From Actinernus sp. WN-2022 (taxonomy: Eukaryota > Cnidaria > Anthozoa > Actiniaria > Actinernidae), in contig JAOWCC010000577.1 in assembly GCA_030867875.1 (NCBI GenBank), forward strand, positions 78,225,740 to 78,289,739: DNA of 64,000 nt, written 5' to 3'. A program made the translations under genes and the position numbers. Of this stretch, positions 41,198-53,381 are shown in pieces. The notes beneath the pieces were generated by a model. That model was given only the letters and a program-made list of their open reading frames with translations, had not been told where the DNA came from and made no database searches. Each line of letters starts with the position of its first letter. The stretch's first letter is position 1.

Positions 41198-42740
41198 TCA
41201 ATTATTAAACGAAGCCAGCGACTCGCAACTACGAGCTTCATTCGGTAAAGAGTTCCACAATTTAGCACCATTATAGCTATAAATTCTGTTCTAGGTAACG
41301 GAAGAGCTACCTTTTTATTGGAATTCCTTTAATGGTAGCCACTTGAGGCTGCATGTATATGAATCCCTGAAAATGTTAGACAGTCTTTTTGGTGCCAAGT
41401 CATTAAGTATTTTAAACATTAGTCTGGCGTTAATTTGAGCCCTACATTCGGCTAGAGTGATCCAGCCAAGTAAGTGTAAGGCTATTTCTGATTGACCGGC
41501 TTCGTTTCGACAATGCATAATTACCCTAGCACACCTGTTTTGGAGCTTCTCTAAGCGTTGAGCTAGGCCACTTGCTAACGAATCCCAAACTTCACAGCAA
41601 TAATCAAAATGGGGCTGAACTAATGCATTATATATGGAGACAAGCGTGTCACGATTTGCAAAATCTCTCAACCTCTTTATGGCACTAATTCCAGATGAAA
41701 TTTTCTTAGCTATTTAATCAATGTGTTTTCTCCATGTAAGGGATTCATCGATATGCACCCCGAGTGTTTTGCAATCTCTAACTCTTTTAATTGGGTCATC
41801 TCCGATGACAACATTTGGTTGTACAGAGAGATTATTTAGTTTTTGTCTTGACGTAATCATCATAATCAGTACATACTCCGTTTTTGCTATGTTTAGGCTT
41901 AATTTATTTTCTGTTAGCCAATTTTTGATATTAATTAAGTCATCGTTCAGCCCCATTTTTTCTTCTAAAGTTTTCCCAAAAGCCGTTAGGCTATTGTCGT
42001 CAGCAAACATCCTAGGTGTCATGCGATTCAGACAGTTTGGCAGGTCGTTAATATATACCAGGAAAAGATGTGGGCCCAGAATAGAACTGTTTGGAACTCC
42101 ACAGCATATTTTCCTTAGGTCAGATTGCTACCATTTACCCGGCATGTTTGCTTTCGATCAGTTAAATAGGAACAAAGAAGATTAAGTGCACCCTCTCTGA
42201 TACCGTATGCCTCAGGTTTGTCCAGCAAAATCATGTGGTTTACGGTATCGAAGGCTTTTTTTAAGTCAAGAAAAACAACTAGATTATGAAGGCCACTCCA
42301 TGTTGAAGTACCATTCATTCGTACAGTCTAATAAAGCAGACGCAGTCGAGTGAAAACGCCTGAAACCAAATTGATATTCCGACAACAGATTCTCTGTATG
42401 TAAGTATTCTATTAATTGGTTGTATAATATTTTTTCAAAAACTTTGCTAATCACCGGAAGAATCGAAATTGGCCTATAGTTATCCCGCATCAGGTTGCGT
42501 TGGCCTTTTTTATGGAGGGGGTTTACTCTAGCTACTTTCCATTCCATTGGAAAAAATTGCGAGGCAATTGCTGTATTGAATATTAATATTAGAGACCCGG
42601 AAATAACAGGAGCTGCTAATCTCAGGACTTTTGCTGAGATTTTATCGATCCCTGTAGCCTTGGATATGGATAATGAGTGAATTAACTTGTAAACCTGTGA
42701 AGTATTTACAGGGCTAAACTGGAAATTACTATGAACTCTG
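41198..42740 (-). pseudogene. LINE reverse-transcriptase ORF2, broken by several lesions
   Basis: In minus-strand order: YKLIHSLSISKATGIDKISA, then MEWKVARVNPLHKKGQRN with NYRPISILPVISKVFEKILY and [17 protein letters not shown]; after a shift [20 protein letters not shown]; then RMFADDNSLTAF (catalytic FADD) with LGVHIDESLTWRKHID; then NALVQPHFDYCCEVWDSL; and the tail LWNSLPNEARSCESLASF ending near 41198. At least four frame changes or stops separate these parts. It is a different LINE lineage from the one at 7.4-11.9 kb. Endonuclease and ORF1 are missing. Confidence 0.8.
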
Positions 42741-43049
42741 TTTACTTATTCATTATAACTGCATTCATTATTGTTAATATGTTCAGCAAGTCTAGGACCT
42801 TGGTACTAATGATCAGGAGTTAACGTGTTAATTTCGGAAATAATCTAAGGAAAAGCTATATAGTGCAAATTATCTGTCACGACTGACCTTCCCAATTCGA
42901 GAGCAGAAGGCAATGTTTCACGTTTGCGGAGGAAGATTAGTCATTTACAAATATACCTTTGTGGAATTGTTTAAACTCATCAGACTTTGAAATTTTATCC
43001 GACTATTAAATTAAAGATTGTTTAAATCGTTTTTCAGTGTTCAGTTTTT

Positions 43050-45232
43050 GCCCTCAATGGATTCTCTGTATTCGCTTGAGGTCTTCATTAATTAGTTCAC
43101 TCTTGACAGTCCCAGGCTCATACGCGGTTAAGTCTGGTCGCAGTTTTCTTTGCTTTAAAATAGGAAACATTATGTCAACCGAAGGACTCCTTGTGAATAG
43201 TGAAGTGTTAGCCATGTGGCTTTCTATTTGCTCAATCTATTTTACAGGCTTGAAAGTGGTGTTCAGTCTGCTTCCAGTAGTACCACTAACATCTTGTAGG
43301 GTCACCTGAATCAGCTTGAGAAAACCTCACAACGGCCTATAGATAAATACTTGACGCGTGAAAATCGCCATATAACACACAGGACATTTTACAGGATAAA
43401 GCTCGTAGTTCTACGGCCTGAAGAGCTAACCCCTGCCGGTCTTGCTGGGGCAGACTGAATAATGGTCTGACAGCCTCATTCATCTCCTCTAGATCTTCAA
43501 CTGGCAATATCATTGTTTTCGATGTCATCCCATTAGCTAATTGGCAGAGTCTGTTTTCCTCTTCTGGGACTAAGGTGAAGGAGTATCCACACGGGTGAAG
43601 TTGATGAGTCTGCCTAAGATGCATTTCGGGGAGTTTGTATTCGACGCCTCACCTATGGTGTAAACTAAAGTGTCATCCATTTGGTTAAGTTAAGCCATGT
43701 AAAGTTGACCGTCGTCTTTACAATCTCTGCGGTGGTGCATGGCTTCCAGGTGGACGTTCACCGACAGCACCACAAGCCAGCAAGGGCATTTTGCTCTCCT
43801 TCTGTTGTGCCTAACCGCTGCAACATCGTCCTTCTGGAAGAGGATTTTCACCCTAACCGGTTGGGGCAGACCTCCTCATTTCTGAGTTAGCTTCCTGAAC
43901 TTGGCACTCGGCTACCACATCTTCACCGGAGTTGATCGGCGCCGTTATTACTGCTGATTTGAAGCTATATATAGCACAAGGCAGTGTTCCGGTCAGCTCT
44001 TTCGTCTTTGATCGTACATTTTCCTGTCTCACCCCTCTTTCGTACTCACTTGCAAACTCTTTTAAGACCTCTGCTTCCTCTCGGCTCTGCTTCCTGCTTC
44101 CATCGTTTGCCACCATCTGCTTCGTTTTCCGAGACCCAATGCCGGTTCGGAGGCTCGCTTTTGATTATTTTCTCTGGGTAGTAGGAACTGATTGGGCCCA
44201 GCCTGAAGTAGGAGAAGTGCATCTGATATATCCTCAGCATGTTGTCTTCTACACACCGGGCTCTTCTGTATGCATATTGAAGTACTGTTGGCATGTCGTG
44301 GTCAGCGCGCATTCCTTTGAAAAAGCTTTCCACTGCCAAAGTTGTTAAGCTTTCAAATTGAATGCCATCCAGGACATGTTCCTTCCCAATTTCTCTGTTA
44401 GTATTGACTAGATTGGTGAGGGACTCAAGGGCAATGACAAACGACTGGCGCGTGGTCCGACTGAGAAATCGTCATGTCTGCACCATTTGTGTTTCATTTT
44501 ACATGCAGTTCTTTCAAATGCATACTCTTCATGCTTTGCAAAAATGAGACAACATCCAGGAATCTGGTGTGTCACTAAGTTCTCGAGCTCCTTTTTGTCG
44601 ATCTTGAAGACGTTGGCGTAATTTTCCATAACACGCTGGAGTGGAATGAGTCATTTAGCCAATGTTATCATCCTGACAGCTTTATTGCCAGGATCACATA
44701 CAAAAACTGTGCTTTGGTATGTGCATTAACGGCAAAGAGCATATTCGATGTGCTCTTCACAACATCGCGGTGGCCTGCAGCATCTCCTCCAAATAGGCCG
44801 TTCTGGTAGATTACGTCCTGCAGCTATTAACTCTTCTTCATGCTGTAGATAGCATGTTCTTTGCTGGAATTTATTAAGACTCTTCCATTTTCTGTAATGG
44901 CAATTCCCATGAGACTTGCAGTGTCGCTAAGAGTTGTTACTTTAATCGCCCCTTCAACTTCACACAGTGCATTTTTGCACCCGTTTCGTCACAGTCTCCA
45001 ACGATGATATGCCTTTCATCGCGTGTTATTGCAATAGCAATTGGCAAATTGGACCTAGGGAAACTGACAAATTTTTCAATCCTTCCTACCCACTTTGATG
45101 TTTCTTCATGTTGTTATACTTGTGAAACACAAACATCTTTTTTAAGGCGAAAGTCTGAAACAAAAAACTTGGAATTGTCCTTTGTCGAAGAGCAAATTGC
45201 GAAAGGAGAGGCTGAGGATGGGTAACGATACG
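43050..45232 (-). pseudogene. Decayed multicopy gene with an NHL/propeller-like part
   Basis: Minus-strand segments in several frames, in order: KWVGRIEKFVSFPRSNLPIA, ITRDERHIIVGDCDETGAKM, TASLMGIAITENGRVLINSS (regular beta-propeller-like repeats), MENYANVFKIDKKELENLVT, MAVESFFKGMRADHDMPTVL, EFASEYERGVRQENVRSKTK, LVPEEENRLCQLANGMTSKT, and MANTSLFTRSPSVDIMFPIL. Stops and frameshifts separate them. I recognise the text as resembling a protein repeated in coral genomes but do not know its function. It lies between the inverted GGATTCC ends. Confidence 0.5.
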
Positions 45233-45481
45233 CGGGCTCTGGGAAACATTGGCTTCTTTGTTGCGTTACCTGGCAACCTTGACATCCGACGTCAATCAAC
45301 TAACAATTAGTAACCGTAAGTATAAGCGACGTGTAAATAATTTTAAAAACAAGTTAAATAATTAAGCTCTGGATTCCAAAGCATTGTGGATTCCGAATTC
45401 CAATCCTATGGATTCCGGATTCCAAAAGCAAAAAAATAATAGATTCCGGATTCCGGATTCCGGATTCTCTTACATGGGGCG

Positions 45482-45895
45482 AAAAGGGGCTATGTCATGG
45501 TGTTGTGCAAATATGGAATGATTATCAATGCCGTTTAATTCTGGAGAAGTGACACAGAACTGTGGGTATTAAGGTGTCAAGGTCGTGCATTAACTTACTC
45601 TTGGTCACACTTTGGTTGCCTTGTTTTTCGTATAAACGTACGAGCCGGCTTGTACCGCTCGAAACGAGCCACAGCATAATACAAAACGCCTAACCTTTAG
45701 AACGTGCAGTACAAAAACAACAGAGCTACAGTATAATGGTGCAATCAGAATACAGGTTTCGAGCAGTACGCTGTATTACTCAAACATACAGGCTGTCTAT
45801 CCGCAAGTCATCCCATAAACCCCTAGAACATGGTCACACCCACTCGACCAATCAGCGTTCCCCATTTCAGCTGTCTAAATCCCATAGTTAAGTAA
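45482..45895. other. No recognised gene
   Basis: Between the GGATTCC end and the first hairpin; nothing recognised beyond short inverted words near 45620-45780. Confidence 0.4.
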
Positions 45896-45985
45896 TTAGT
45901 ATTCTCTATATAGAGAATACTAATAAGGCTATGAAACAATAGAAAATAATTGCCTTATTAGTATTCTCTATATAAATAATACTAA
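45896..45985. repeat. Inverted repeat, TTAGTATTCTCTATATA arms
   Basis: TAATTAGTATTCTCTATATAGAGAATACTAATAAGGC is itself a palindrome, and its second half recurs inverted as GCCTTATTAGTATTCTCTATATA about 45 bp away. Confidence 0.65.
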
Positions 45986-46093
45986 TTACTCCCCTAGTCT
46001 AGACCCTGTATATTATTTCGAAATGTTCAGAGTTTCTTACAGTACTTGCCAATAATTTCAGAAAAAAATGTCTCATTCTATTCCATTCTAAGA

Positions 46094-46240
46094 CGGTTAG
46101 ATAATGGCACGAGAGTTCTATGTAATTTAGAGTGCCTCGCATTTTAGAGAGAAAACCACTCGCTCTAGCACGTTCGTGGTTCCATATCTAAATGCTCGGC
46201 ACTCTAAATCACATAGAACTCTCGTGCCATTATCTAACCC
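46094..46240. mobile_element. 147-bp foldback MITE
   Basis: GGTTAGATAATGGCACGAGA inverts to TCTCGTGCCATTATCTAACC; the arms extend about 50 bp with GAGTTCTATGTAATTTAGAG. Confidence 0.75.
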
Positions 46241-46440
46241 TTACATAAACAAATGTTGTAGTACGTACGAAAAATCACGCAAAATATAATATTGAATACG
46301 ATTCGTTGGTGCATTGTGATGCACGTTCTCTACTTATCTCATTTGCGCGAGAAAACGCTTTTCATGCATGACGCTAGTCAACTGTACTACAGCGCTTCTG
46401 AAATCTGTGAATTTTTGCATTAAACAAACAACTCACGTGA

Positions 46441-46492
46441 GGCGCCGCAAACAGGAATCGAACCCGGGTCTACAAAACATGTCTACCGAACT
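46441..46492 (-). pseudogene. 3' half of a tRNA or tRNA-derived sequence, cut by a MITE
   Basis: The minus strand reads GTAGACCCGGGTTCGATTCC then TGTTTGCGGCGCC: a B box, T arm and acceptor 3' strand. The 5' half should lie across the MITE at 46495-46952 but is not recognisable there. Confidence 0.4.
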
Positions 46493-46494
46493 TA

Positions 46495-46952
46495 AAGTGC
46501 CTATGAAGCTTATTTTTTTATTTTAGATATCAATTCTAAATCAAGTGAATAGTAGAATGGTACAATATATATTGCTTTGAATGCTGTGCCGCTGAGTTAA
46601 GGAGGTTTTAATATCCAAAATGCTAATTACATGACGTCAGGGGAGGCATCAATTATTATACAAAATCTTTTGTTACAATTTATTTTTATTTTTTTATTAT
46701 CAGTGTTATACCTATGGTTGAAATAAAATGATATTAGAAATTTGTTTTCTTATATCAGTAGAAACGCCCATTCACAACCACTAAGAAGTGATTGCAGATG
46801 CCTCCCCTGACGTCATGTAATTAGCATTTTGGATATTAAAACCTCCTTAACTCAGCGGCACAGCATTCAAAGCAAAGTATATTTTACCATTCTACTATTC
46901 ACTTGATTTAGAATTGATATCTAAAATAAAAAAATAAGCTTCATAGGCACTT
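46495..46952. mobile_element. 458-bp palindromic MITE, TA-flanked, arms about 150 bp
   Basis: AAGTGCCTATGAAGCTTATT inverts to AATAAGCTTCATAGGCACTT. The arms share TGCTGTGCCGCTGAGTTAAG and ACATGACGTCAGGGGAGGCA. TA outside both ends. Arm identity is high, so it is relatively young. Confidence 0.8.
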
Positions 46953-47107
46953 TAAAGAAGTGGATTTATTATGCAAAGCAACTAGTTAAAAGTTGCTGGC
47001 GTTGCCCTTCTGAAAAACTCCGGCTTCAAAGTAATGAGTTCGAGTTAACGAGGGTTGATGATCAGTGGGGATGGGTCTGAAGGTATTCAAGCTCTTTACT
47101 GTAATAG

Positions 47108-47354
47108 AGCGGATTTCAATTGACTGTCGGAAGTGTTTTGGTTTTGCGTTTACTAAGCTCTCCTATTGGCTGAGAAATTAACCAACCAATCAGAATCCAA
47201 AGTAAAACCAAACGCAAATTGGTTTTCGTTTCGCTTTGGTTTGTCATTGGCTCACAGGGAAGCCATTTACGAGTTACTTGCGATTACTCGCTCCTATGAT
47301 TGGCTGGCCGTGGGTAGTTTGCGTTTGGTTTTACCACACTCAACTGAAAACCGC
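47108..47354. mobile_element. MITE, AGAGCGGTTTTCAATTGAGTG family (second copy)
   Basis: TAGAGCGGATTTCAATTGAC inverts to CTCAACTGAAAACCGCTCTA. Same family as 29344-29577. The interior again has repeated TATTGGCTGAG / TCATTGGCTCA / TGATTGGCTGG words. Confidence 0.65.
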
Positions 47355-47589
47355 TCTATAGCGACGAAAATGCAGGGGAAACCGCGTTTAGTTAGCCAGC
47401 AGTTAACGGGAGTCCTGTACTCCTCTTTTTACTTAAATACTTGCGATGCATGGTACTTAATCCTCATCTTTATGTAGAACTGAATTGAAAGACTTATGAA
47501 ACTTTGAATTTAATTTGCATAATCGATAACTAGTTTTAAGAATCATCTTTGTATATAGATGAAGACAAGTATTTCAAAATAAAATAAAT

Positions 47590-48595
47590 AAAGCTCCGTC
47601 CACACGAATACGTTTTCAAAAGTGTACTTTCAATTCACTGAAAGCGGTGTGATCTTTCCCCCAGTTCACACGAGATCGATACAAGCGACGTTTTCAAATC
47701 TTTTGTCTCTGGAGAGCGCGTGGACGGGAGATGAACATACAAAATGTTTACGTTTGCAAACGAAAACGTATTCCTGTGTCACCGATTGGATAGCCTGCTC
47801 ATTATGTCAAAGTCCATATGCCAACGCAATAAACCTTTTACACTGGTAGTTTACAAGTCTGGGCATGGTTTAAACGTCAGAAAACAATGATCAGACTTGT
47901 AAAATACACGTATAAAAGTTTTATTGAATTGGTCCATCCGCGCGCAAGTATTTGTGTAGACTGCGCATGTCCGTGACGCAGGTATAGTACCAAACGCTAA
48001 TTTTACGCTTTTCATCAAAATTTGGGACAATTATTAAATAAATTTTGGAAGTACCGTGTTTTATCAGGTCGACTAAAAACACATCACTTTGCGTCCTGTT
48101 TTTAAACTCGGCTTTACCTCGTGAACGTAAACCTGATAAAACACTGCCGTTCGTTTAGTAAACATTGCTTTGAAAATTGATTCCCTCTTGCTGCTAGACC
48201 TCTTTGCCGATATACCGCGGTCATGTGAAAAATATGGGATGCCGAGGGTCAAAACATTTAGATTCAACGAATTGAAGCATTGCATTACAACGCTTCGTTA
48301 GCTGTCATTGTTTTGCGCCCTCGGTATCCCATAAAATTGTTTTTCAACATGGCTTCGTTATTGGCAAAGAGGTCTATTGTGAGCTCAACTTCATGGCTTC
48401 CTGTTGCTCATTTAATTTGTTTCTATCTCAGACATGCAGACCAGGGGCGACGCCGGCTGTAATGACGGAACGTAGAAAAGTGTTTTCTCTCGAAATGTGT
48501 TGTTTACTATTTTCTTTATTTGCCTGAAGGTGCTTTTCAGAACCAGGGTTTCGAAAAATATGATCAGCATAGAGTTCCGTTCAGACCAAACGAAA
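47590..48595. repeat. Dispersed repeat at the left end of duplication copy B
   Basis: Matches 7283-7420 and 12930-13618. It lacks the 1.45-kb LINE insertion found in copy A and has about 100 extra bases near 47985-48090. No gene. Confidence 0.65.
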
Positions 48596-48900
48596 AACGG
48601 TGTAATTTACTTTCTTACGCTGGCCATCGAGGAAGATTTAGCTTAGCACCAATTACAACTTATATTCATACTTTCACCAATTTTTTTGTATTCTTTTATT
48701 GGATCTAATTTTCTACATTTTAAACGCATTCATTTATTCGCTTCTCTATAAATGATTCATTTATATAAATATAGTTGTAGTATATAAAAATTTTTTTTGG
48801 GATAGGTGTTCCTACCAAAATTAGGTGCATCAGTATTTTGTTTGATTTTAACAAGCGTAGTGTGAATCAGGCTTTAGCATAGCACGAGCAACATACGCAT

Positions 48901-49900
48901 TAGCCTGATTTTCAGACGGTACGAGGTCGTCCGCTCACTTCCTCCCCCTCCCCGTCTGATGGACTTCATAGACTTTCATGTTCCTGACGTCATCAACCTT
49001 TGTTTTTACAATAAGCCAATACGAACACGCGTAAGAATTGAAGCGTGAAGTGTAGAACAGTTGCACAGTGGCGGCTTTTACTAGTTGTATCTATCAGCTT
49101 TCGTGCACTGGAAAAAAACATTCTACAGCTTCAAACTTCTGTCGATTTCTCAAAATGGTATCCTGTTTGAGCTGCTGTGGTTCTTTGGAGAGCAGGAACT
49201 TTTTAAACTGAAGTTTGCGTGCAGTATTTGCAGGACAGTGTATGAGAATGCATACATGAAATATCAGCCTCAACTCCTGTGAGTGATGCCGTAAAGTTTA
49301 TGACTGTGATCTTAGAACTTTTACTCTTTTACTTTTAAAACGTTTTGAAGCTTGATATGTATGCCGATAGTCACACGAGACCCTAAAGTTGTCCTGTGTA
49401 GTTTTTTTTTGGTATCAGAGATAGTTTTAACCGGACTTTTTGTGCAAAGTTTAGATGCCATTGCCGTACATGTATTCATAATTCTGAAAACAAACATATT
49501 CACCCAAGTGCCATGAAACTTTTTCCATAACATACTTAGTATGTGTGTTCAATCCTGCAGAAAAATCATAATATTCTATGAAAGATTTGATCTTCTAAAA
49601 GCCAAAAACGTAGATTCACAAACACTTCGTTTCGATGAATGAACTATTCCAATGCTTTCTTCTGCTTCGAAATCCTGAAAACTTTACAACTTCGGTCGAC
49701 ACACAACTCAAGTCCTTCCCCAACGCCATTTAGAAAAATATGCGAGCACATTCCTTAAATTCCAGACTTTGCCAAAAGTGTAAAGTTCGCTCTGATTGGT
49801 TCAAATTTTGACGTCAGGAACATGAAAGTCTATGAAGTCCATCAGACGGGGAGGGGGAGGAAGTGAGCGAACGACCTCGTACCGTCTGAAAATCAGGCTA
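48901..49900. mobile_element. 1,000-bp TIR element, TAGCCTG ends, 92-bp terminal repeats
   Basis: TAGCCTGATTTTCAGACGGT runs as a 92-bp inverted repeat (48901-48992 and 49809-49900) with one mismatch seen. CATACGCA flanks both ends (48892-48899, one extra T, and 49901-49908). Copy A retains the empty site CATACGCAGACGC near 15385. The interior holds only short frames. Confidence 0.85.
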
Positions 49901-50633
49901 CATACGCAGACGCAGTGCCGTCATTAGCGGTACGTGCTGTACTCACAGGTGTGAGACAAGAACAAGTACCGCTAATGATCAATGATTGCTGCCGGAGTCT
50001 ACGCTAGTGTAAACCAGACCTTATTACATGTAAGTGATACGTACGTAAATTTAAAGTTATTTTTTTTATGTTCTGTCAGTCCTAATGGGTTAGGGTTGGG
50101 TTATAACATGGACCTTATTGATAAAGGCATCAAAGCGAGGCTAGTTGTCCCATCCTGTCCAAGGAAGAGAAAAATCTTCAGTCGATGGCGGAATATAACG
50201 TTAAGTTCCTATGACATGCACAAAACAACACAACAGTGCGGCCATGGTATTGGTATTACAAATAAAAACTAACTCAATTATTTTTTTACAACAATAAACA
50301 TTGGAAATGTAGCGACTTCAGCTTTTTACAACAAACTTTATGCGGTCGCACGCGAACCTTGCATCAGCATTATTGTCTGTCTTCTTATTGACGATCAAAA
50401 TTAGCCAACCAGAGAGCGACAAAATGGGCAGTTGTATTAAAAAGGTATCGTAGACTCGTAGTGTATTACGTTCGCGTTCTCTTTTGAACGTAAAATTTGG
50501 ACTGAGTTTTGAACGGAACGGTCAAAATGTCGGCGACTGCATTCAATTTCACAGAGTTATTGTATTTTGTTAGTAATTAAGACTACTATTTTATGCCGCC
50601 TCCTAGACGTTGCCGTCGTGGTTGCTAAGGTCC

Positions 50634-50816
50634 CTAGTATTCATATGTCGCCGCGAACCTCTGCTGTAGATAGCCGCCGCCCGTTGCAGGGGGATACTTG
50701 TTGGAGCCATCCAAACACTCGACGACTACCTCGTCATCAGGGTTGACAAAGAATGCAAGTGACCGTCGAGCCTTACGGCGTAGAACTTCCTCTTCAGGAA
50801 TAAGAACTCGATGTTT
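50634..50816 (-). pseudogene. Duplicated dioxygenase exon 7 (copy B)
   Basis: An intact 183-nt terminal exon with the RxS motif and TAG stop. Relative to copy A it carries His-to-Asn (FVHPDD to FVNPDD) and Val-to-Ala (PPV to PPA); the stop-adjacent Tyr codon change is silent. It belongs to the same 5'-truncated duplicate as the two exons above it on the minus strand. Confidence 0.8.
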
Positions 50817-51059
50817 CTACAAAAGGAAAAATAGATCTATACAACCGATTTCAGTGTTACGTCCAATACGGTAATCATTCAACTACCTCTGGGTGTCAGA
50901 GACTAGAAGAATGACAAGGCGAGAGAGGAGCGACACTTAGAAAAAGAAGAACCGCTGGTGTTATCCGTTGAGTATCTCACTTCCATGTAATAGATACAGA
51001 ATGAGGGGCCGTGCTTTATGAGATTGACAAACTCGCTTACGAATTCTGGCGAGAAAATT

Positions 51060-51315
51060 GAAGCAAAAGTTTATGTAAATCAAGACGAAATCTGTATCAG
51101 ATTTACAGATCACTTATCGCTCAGTGATTTACTTAGTTTTTGCTTCATGAATTATTAATGAGTTTGATAAAGATAGTTAAAACTCATGAATAATTAATGA
51201 AGCAAAAACAAAGGAAATCACTGAGTGAGAAACGACCTTTAAATGTGATATAGATTTCATCCTAATTTACATCAACTTTAACTTGGATTTTCTCCGCCGA
51301 AATAGATCGTATCGC
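51060..51315. mobile_element. Foldback MITE (copy B of the one at 19505)
   Basis: Same arms, GCAAAAGTTTATGTAAATCA and TTTACATCAACTTTAACTTG, and the same centre. Confidence 0.6.
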
Positions 51316-51454
51316 CAAAATAACTGAATTACATGACTCTATACATCTAGACGTTTTTAAGCCCTCGTGTTTTAAATCTGATAAAACACCGCTGCTCGTT
51401 TTGTAAACTATACATAGAGATTGGCCTTTATTTAAACACGATGAATATTAAAGT

Positions 51455-51900
51455 GCATATAAGCCCTAGCCAGTTATCTTTAATATCGATTGTACATGAA
51501 GTGTATAGTCCAACGGTAGAATATTTCTTGATTTGTATGTTGCGTCTACGAGATATGAAGGTTTATATTTCCAATATGCTAATGATGTGATGTCATCACC
51601 GACATTTGCTGAATTTCTTTGTACTTGTGAATTAAGCTATTTTCTAATTTGGAATTTCGTTGTTGTTGTAAAATCACTTTGGTAAGCTTCAAATATAACT
51701 TAGAATTTAAAAATAGGTAATTTGTCTCTACCAGCATGCGTTTGTATAATAAGTGATGTCGGTGATGACATAACACATTAGCATATTCGAAATATAAACC
51801 TTTATATCTCGTAGACGCAACACCAAATCAAGAATTTTGGACTATCCACTTCATGTACAATCGATATCAAAGATAACTGGCTAGGGCTTATATGCACTTC
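51455..51900. mobile_element. MITE with long inverted arms (copy B of the one at 19890)
   Basis: GTGCATATAAGCCCTAGCCA at the left inverts to TGGCTAGGGCTTATATGCAC at the right. A small deletion shortens the right arm (AAGAATTTTGGACTATCC). Confidence 0.65.
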
Positions 51901-52133
51901 AAAGCTTGCAGCTTGTGGGGTCGTGTGATTAAAAATACTAAACATTACTTTACATTACTAACCATGCACTAAGGAACTGACTGCAACTACTTTACATTAG
52001 TACGTGAATAATATACAGTATAGGTATGATAGCTATTAAGTATTATAACTATTATATATAAACATATTCGTTGAGCATGAAATTTGTTGTCTGTAGGCAG
52101 AAGTTATATTAAAATTAAAATCATTAAAGATTG

Positions 52134-52430
52134 TTACCATTCCGCAAATATTTTGGTGCCTACGGTAATGATACTGCTGTCCTTAGATATTATTGCGTTC
52201 CATAGTGTTGAACCTCTGTAAGCGACAGAGTTCCACATATATCGAGTATTAAAGCGTGGTATCACGAACTTATGATGAGCCCGAAGGGAAGGCTCTGGAT
52301 CGCGCATTTTCATTACCGTGTCCAATGAAAAAGAAAAAAATTAAATCGGTATAATTCCTGATTTTGAAATCGTGATTAAAGTTCCGCGCATTTTGTTTCA
52401 CGACCACGCAATTTGAGGTCTTGGTCGAGT
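52134..52430 (-). pseudogene. LINE ORF2 C-terminal fragment (copy B)
   Basis: Same NTRYMWNSVAYRGSTLWN tail as at 20580-20840. An A-rich insertion of about 20 bases near 52322-52345 breaks the frame. Confidence 0.6.
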
Positions 52431-52475
52431 GACGTAAGATCAAGAAAAAGCCATTGTTGACCAGCACTTGTTGCA

Positions 52476-52870
52476 TAAAATACAGCACTTGTTGTTCATC
52501 GCGTTATGGATGTTATGTTGTTGTGTGGGTGATATGGGTATTACATGTATGTCTGGTTGTTATGGGTGTTATGATATGGTTGGTTGACAGCTGGTCAGCT
52601 GACATGGGTATTAATAATGTGATTAATATGATGTTGAGGCGAAATAAGTATTGAATATGGCTAATTATGGTTGGTCTCTAGAGCTACCTGGTTCCTTCCT
52701 TTATGGATCAGTTGTAGGTTATGCAATGTCCTCCTCGCAGAAGGGCAACCGAGACATCTGAAACTGTCCAGGCTAGGTGGTACCTAACCCGCGCATTTTG
52801 TTTCATGACCACGCAATTTGAGGTGTTGGTCGAGTAATGTGCTGGTGAACAATGGCTTTTCCTTGATCTT
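52476..52870. other. Extra block in copy B with a partial local duplication
   Basis: Not present in copy A. It starts after ACCAGCACTTGTTG, is rich in GGTTGTTATGGGTGTTATG words, and ends with a second copy of GCGCATTTTGTTTCATGACC (compare 52386). Confidence 0.5.
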
Positions 52871-53270
52871 ATTTGTTGTAAGTTCTGTTGTTATGGATTC
52901 TTGATCTTACAATGCACGATGTACGAGGCCCATGCTTCTAATTAGCGTACAGTGGCTCGGTCGTGAAAAGAGCCTGGTCGCTTTTCGCAAACTTAAACAG
53001 GTTGTAGACAATCAAGCATTCAAGAAAACACAAAACGTTTTTCCTCAGAATTAGTCTAAATAATATAAGAATTTATATGAAGAAAAAAAGGCGGTTAAGG
53101 GCACTTTAAGGGGAAATTGCAGCAAATTAATTACACCAAAACGGCGGAGAAAATAACCTTTTTTCTACCCTTCATCGCAATTTATTAAGCCCAATAACAA
53201 AAGTAAACGGTTCAATTCAAATGTTACCCTGTGAGCATGCGCAGAAGAAACGGCGGTTATCGTTACTTAC

Positions 53271-53381
53271 AGTCGATTTGAGGGTGTCAGAGGTCCACCT
53301 CTGCATGAGGTCTCCAATGTTTACGATCACACAGCCAGGGATATATGGGGCAGGTATGTATTCACTATTGACCGGCAACAC
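53271..53381 (-). pseudogene. Duplicated dioxygenase exon 6 (copy B)
   Basis: This 111-nt exon reads the same as copy A base for base, including both splice sites. The flanking intron shows scattered substitutions and indels. Function is doubtful because exons 1-4 are missing. Confidence 0.8.

Larger units (their letters stand above)
40337..45481. mobile_element. Possible 5.1-kb TIR element with GGATTCC-repeat ends
   Basis: CGCCCCATGTAAGAGAATCC at 40337 inverts to GGATTCTCTTACATGGGGCG ending at 45481. Both ends continue inward as runs of GGATTCC / GGATTCCGGATTCC. Between them lie a decayed propeller-like gene and a LINE fragment, both minus strand. No target duplication is visible, so the two ends may belong to separate elements. 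Confidence 0.45.

Noticed and set aside
40337..45481. Confident call of one intact 5.1-kb transposon
   Set aside because: No target duplication at the ends, and a LINE fragment inside. Reported at reduced confidence, since two independent MITEs would look the same.
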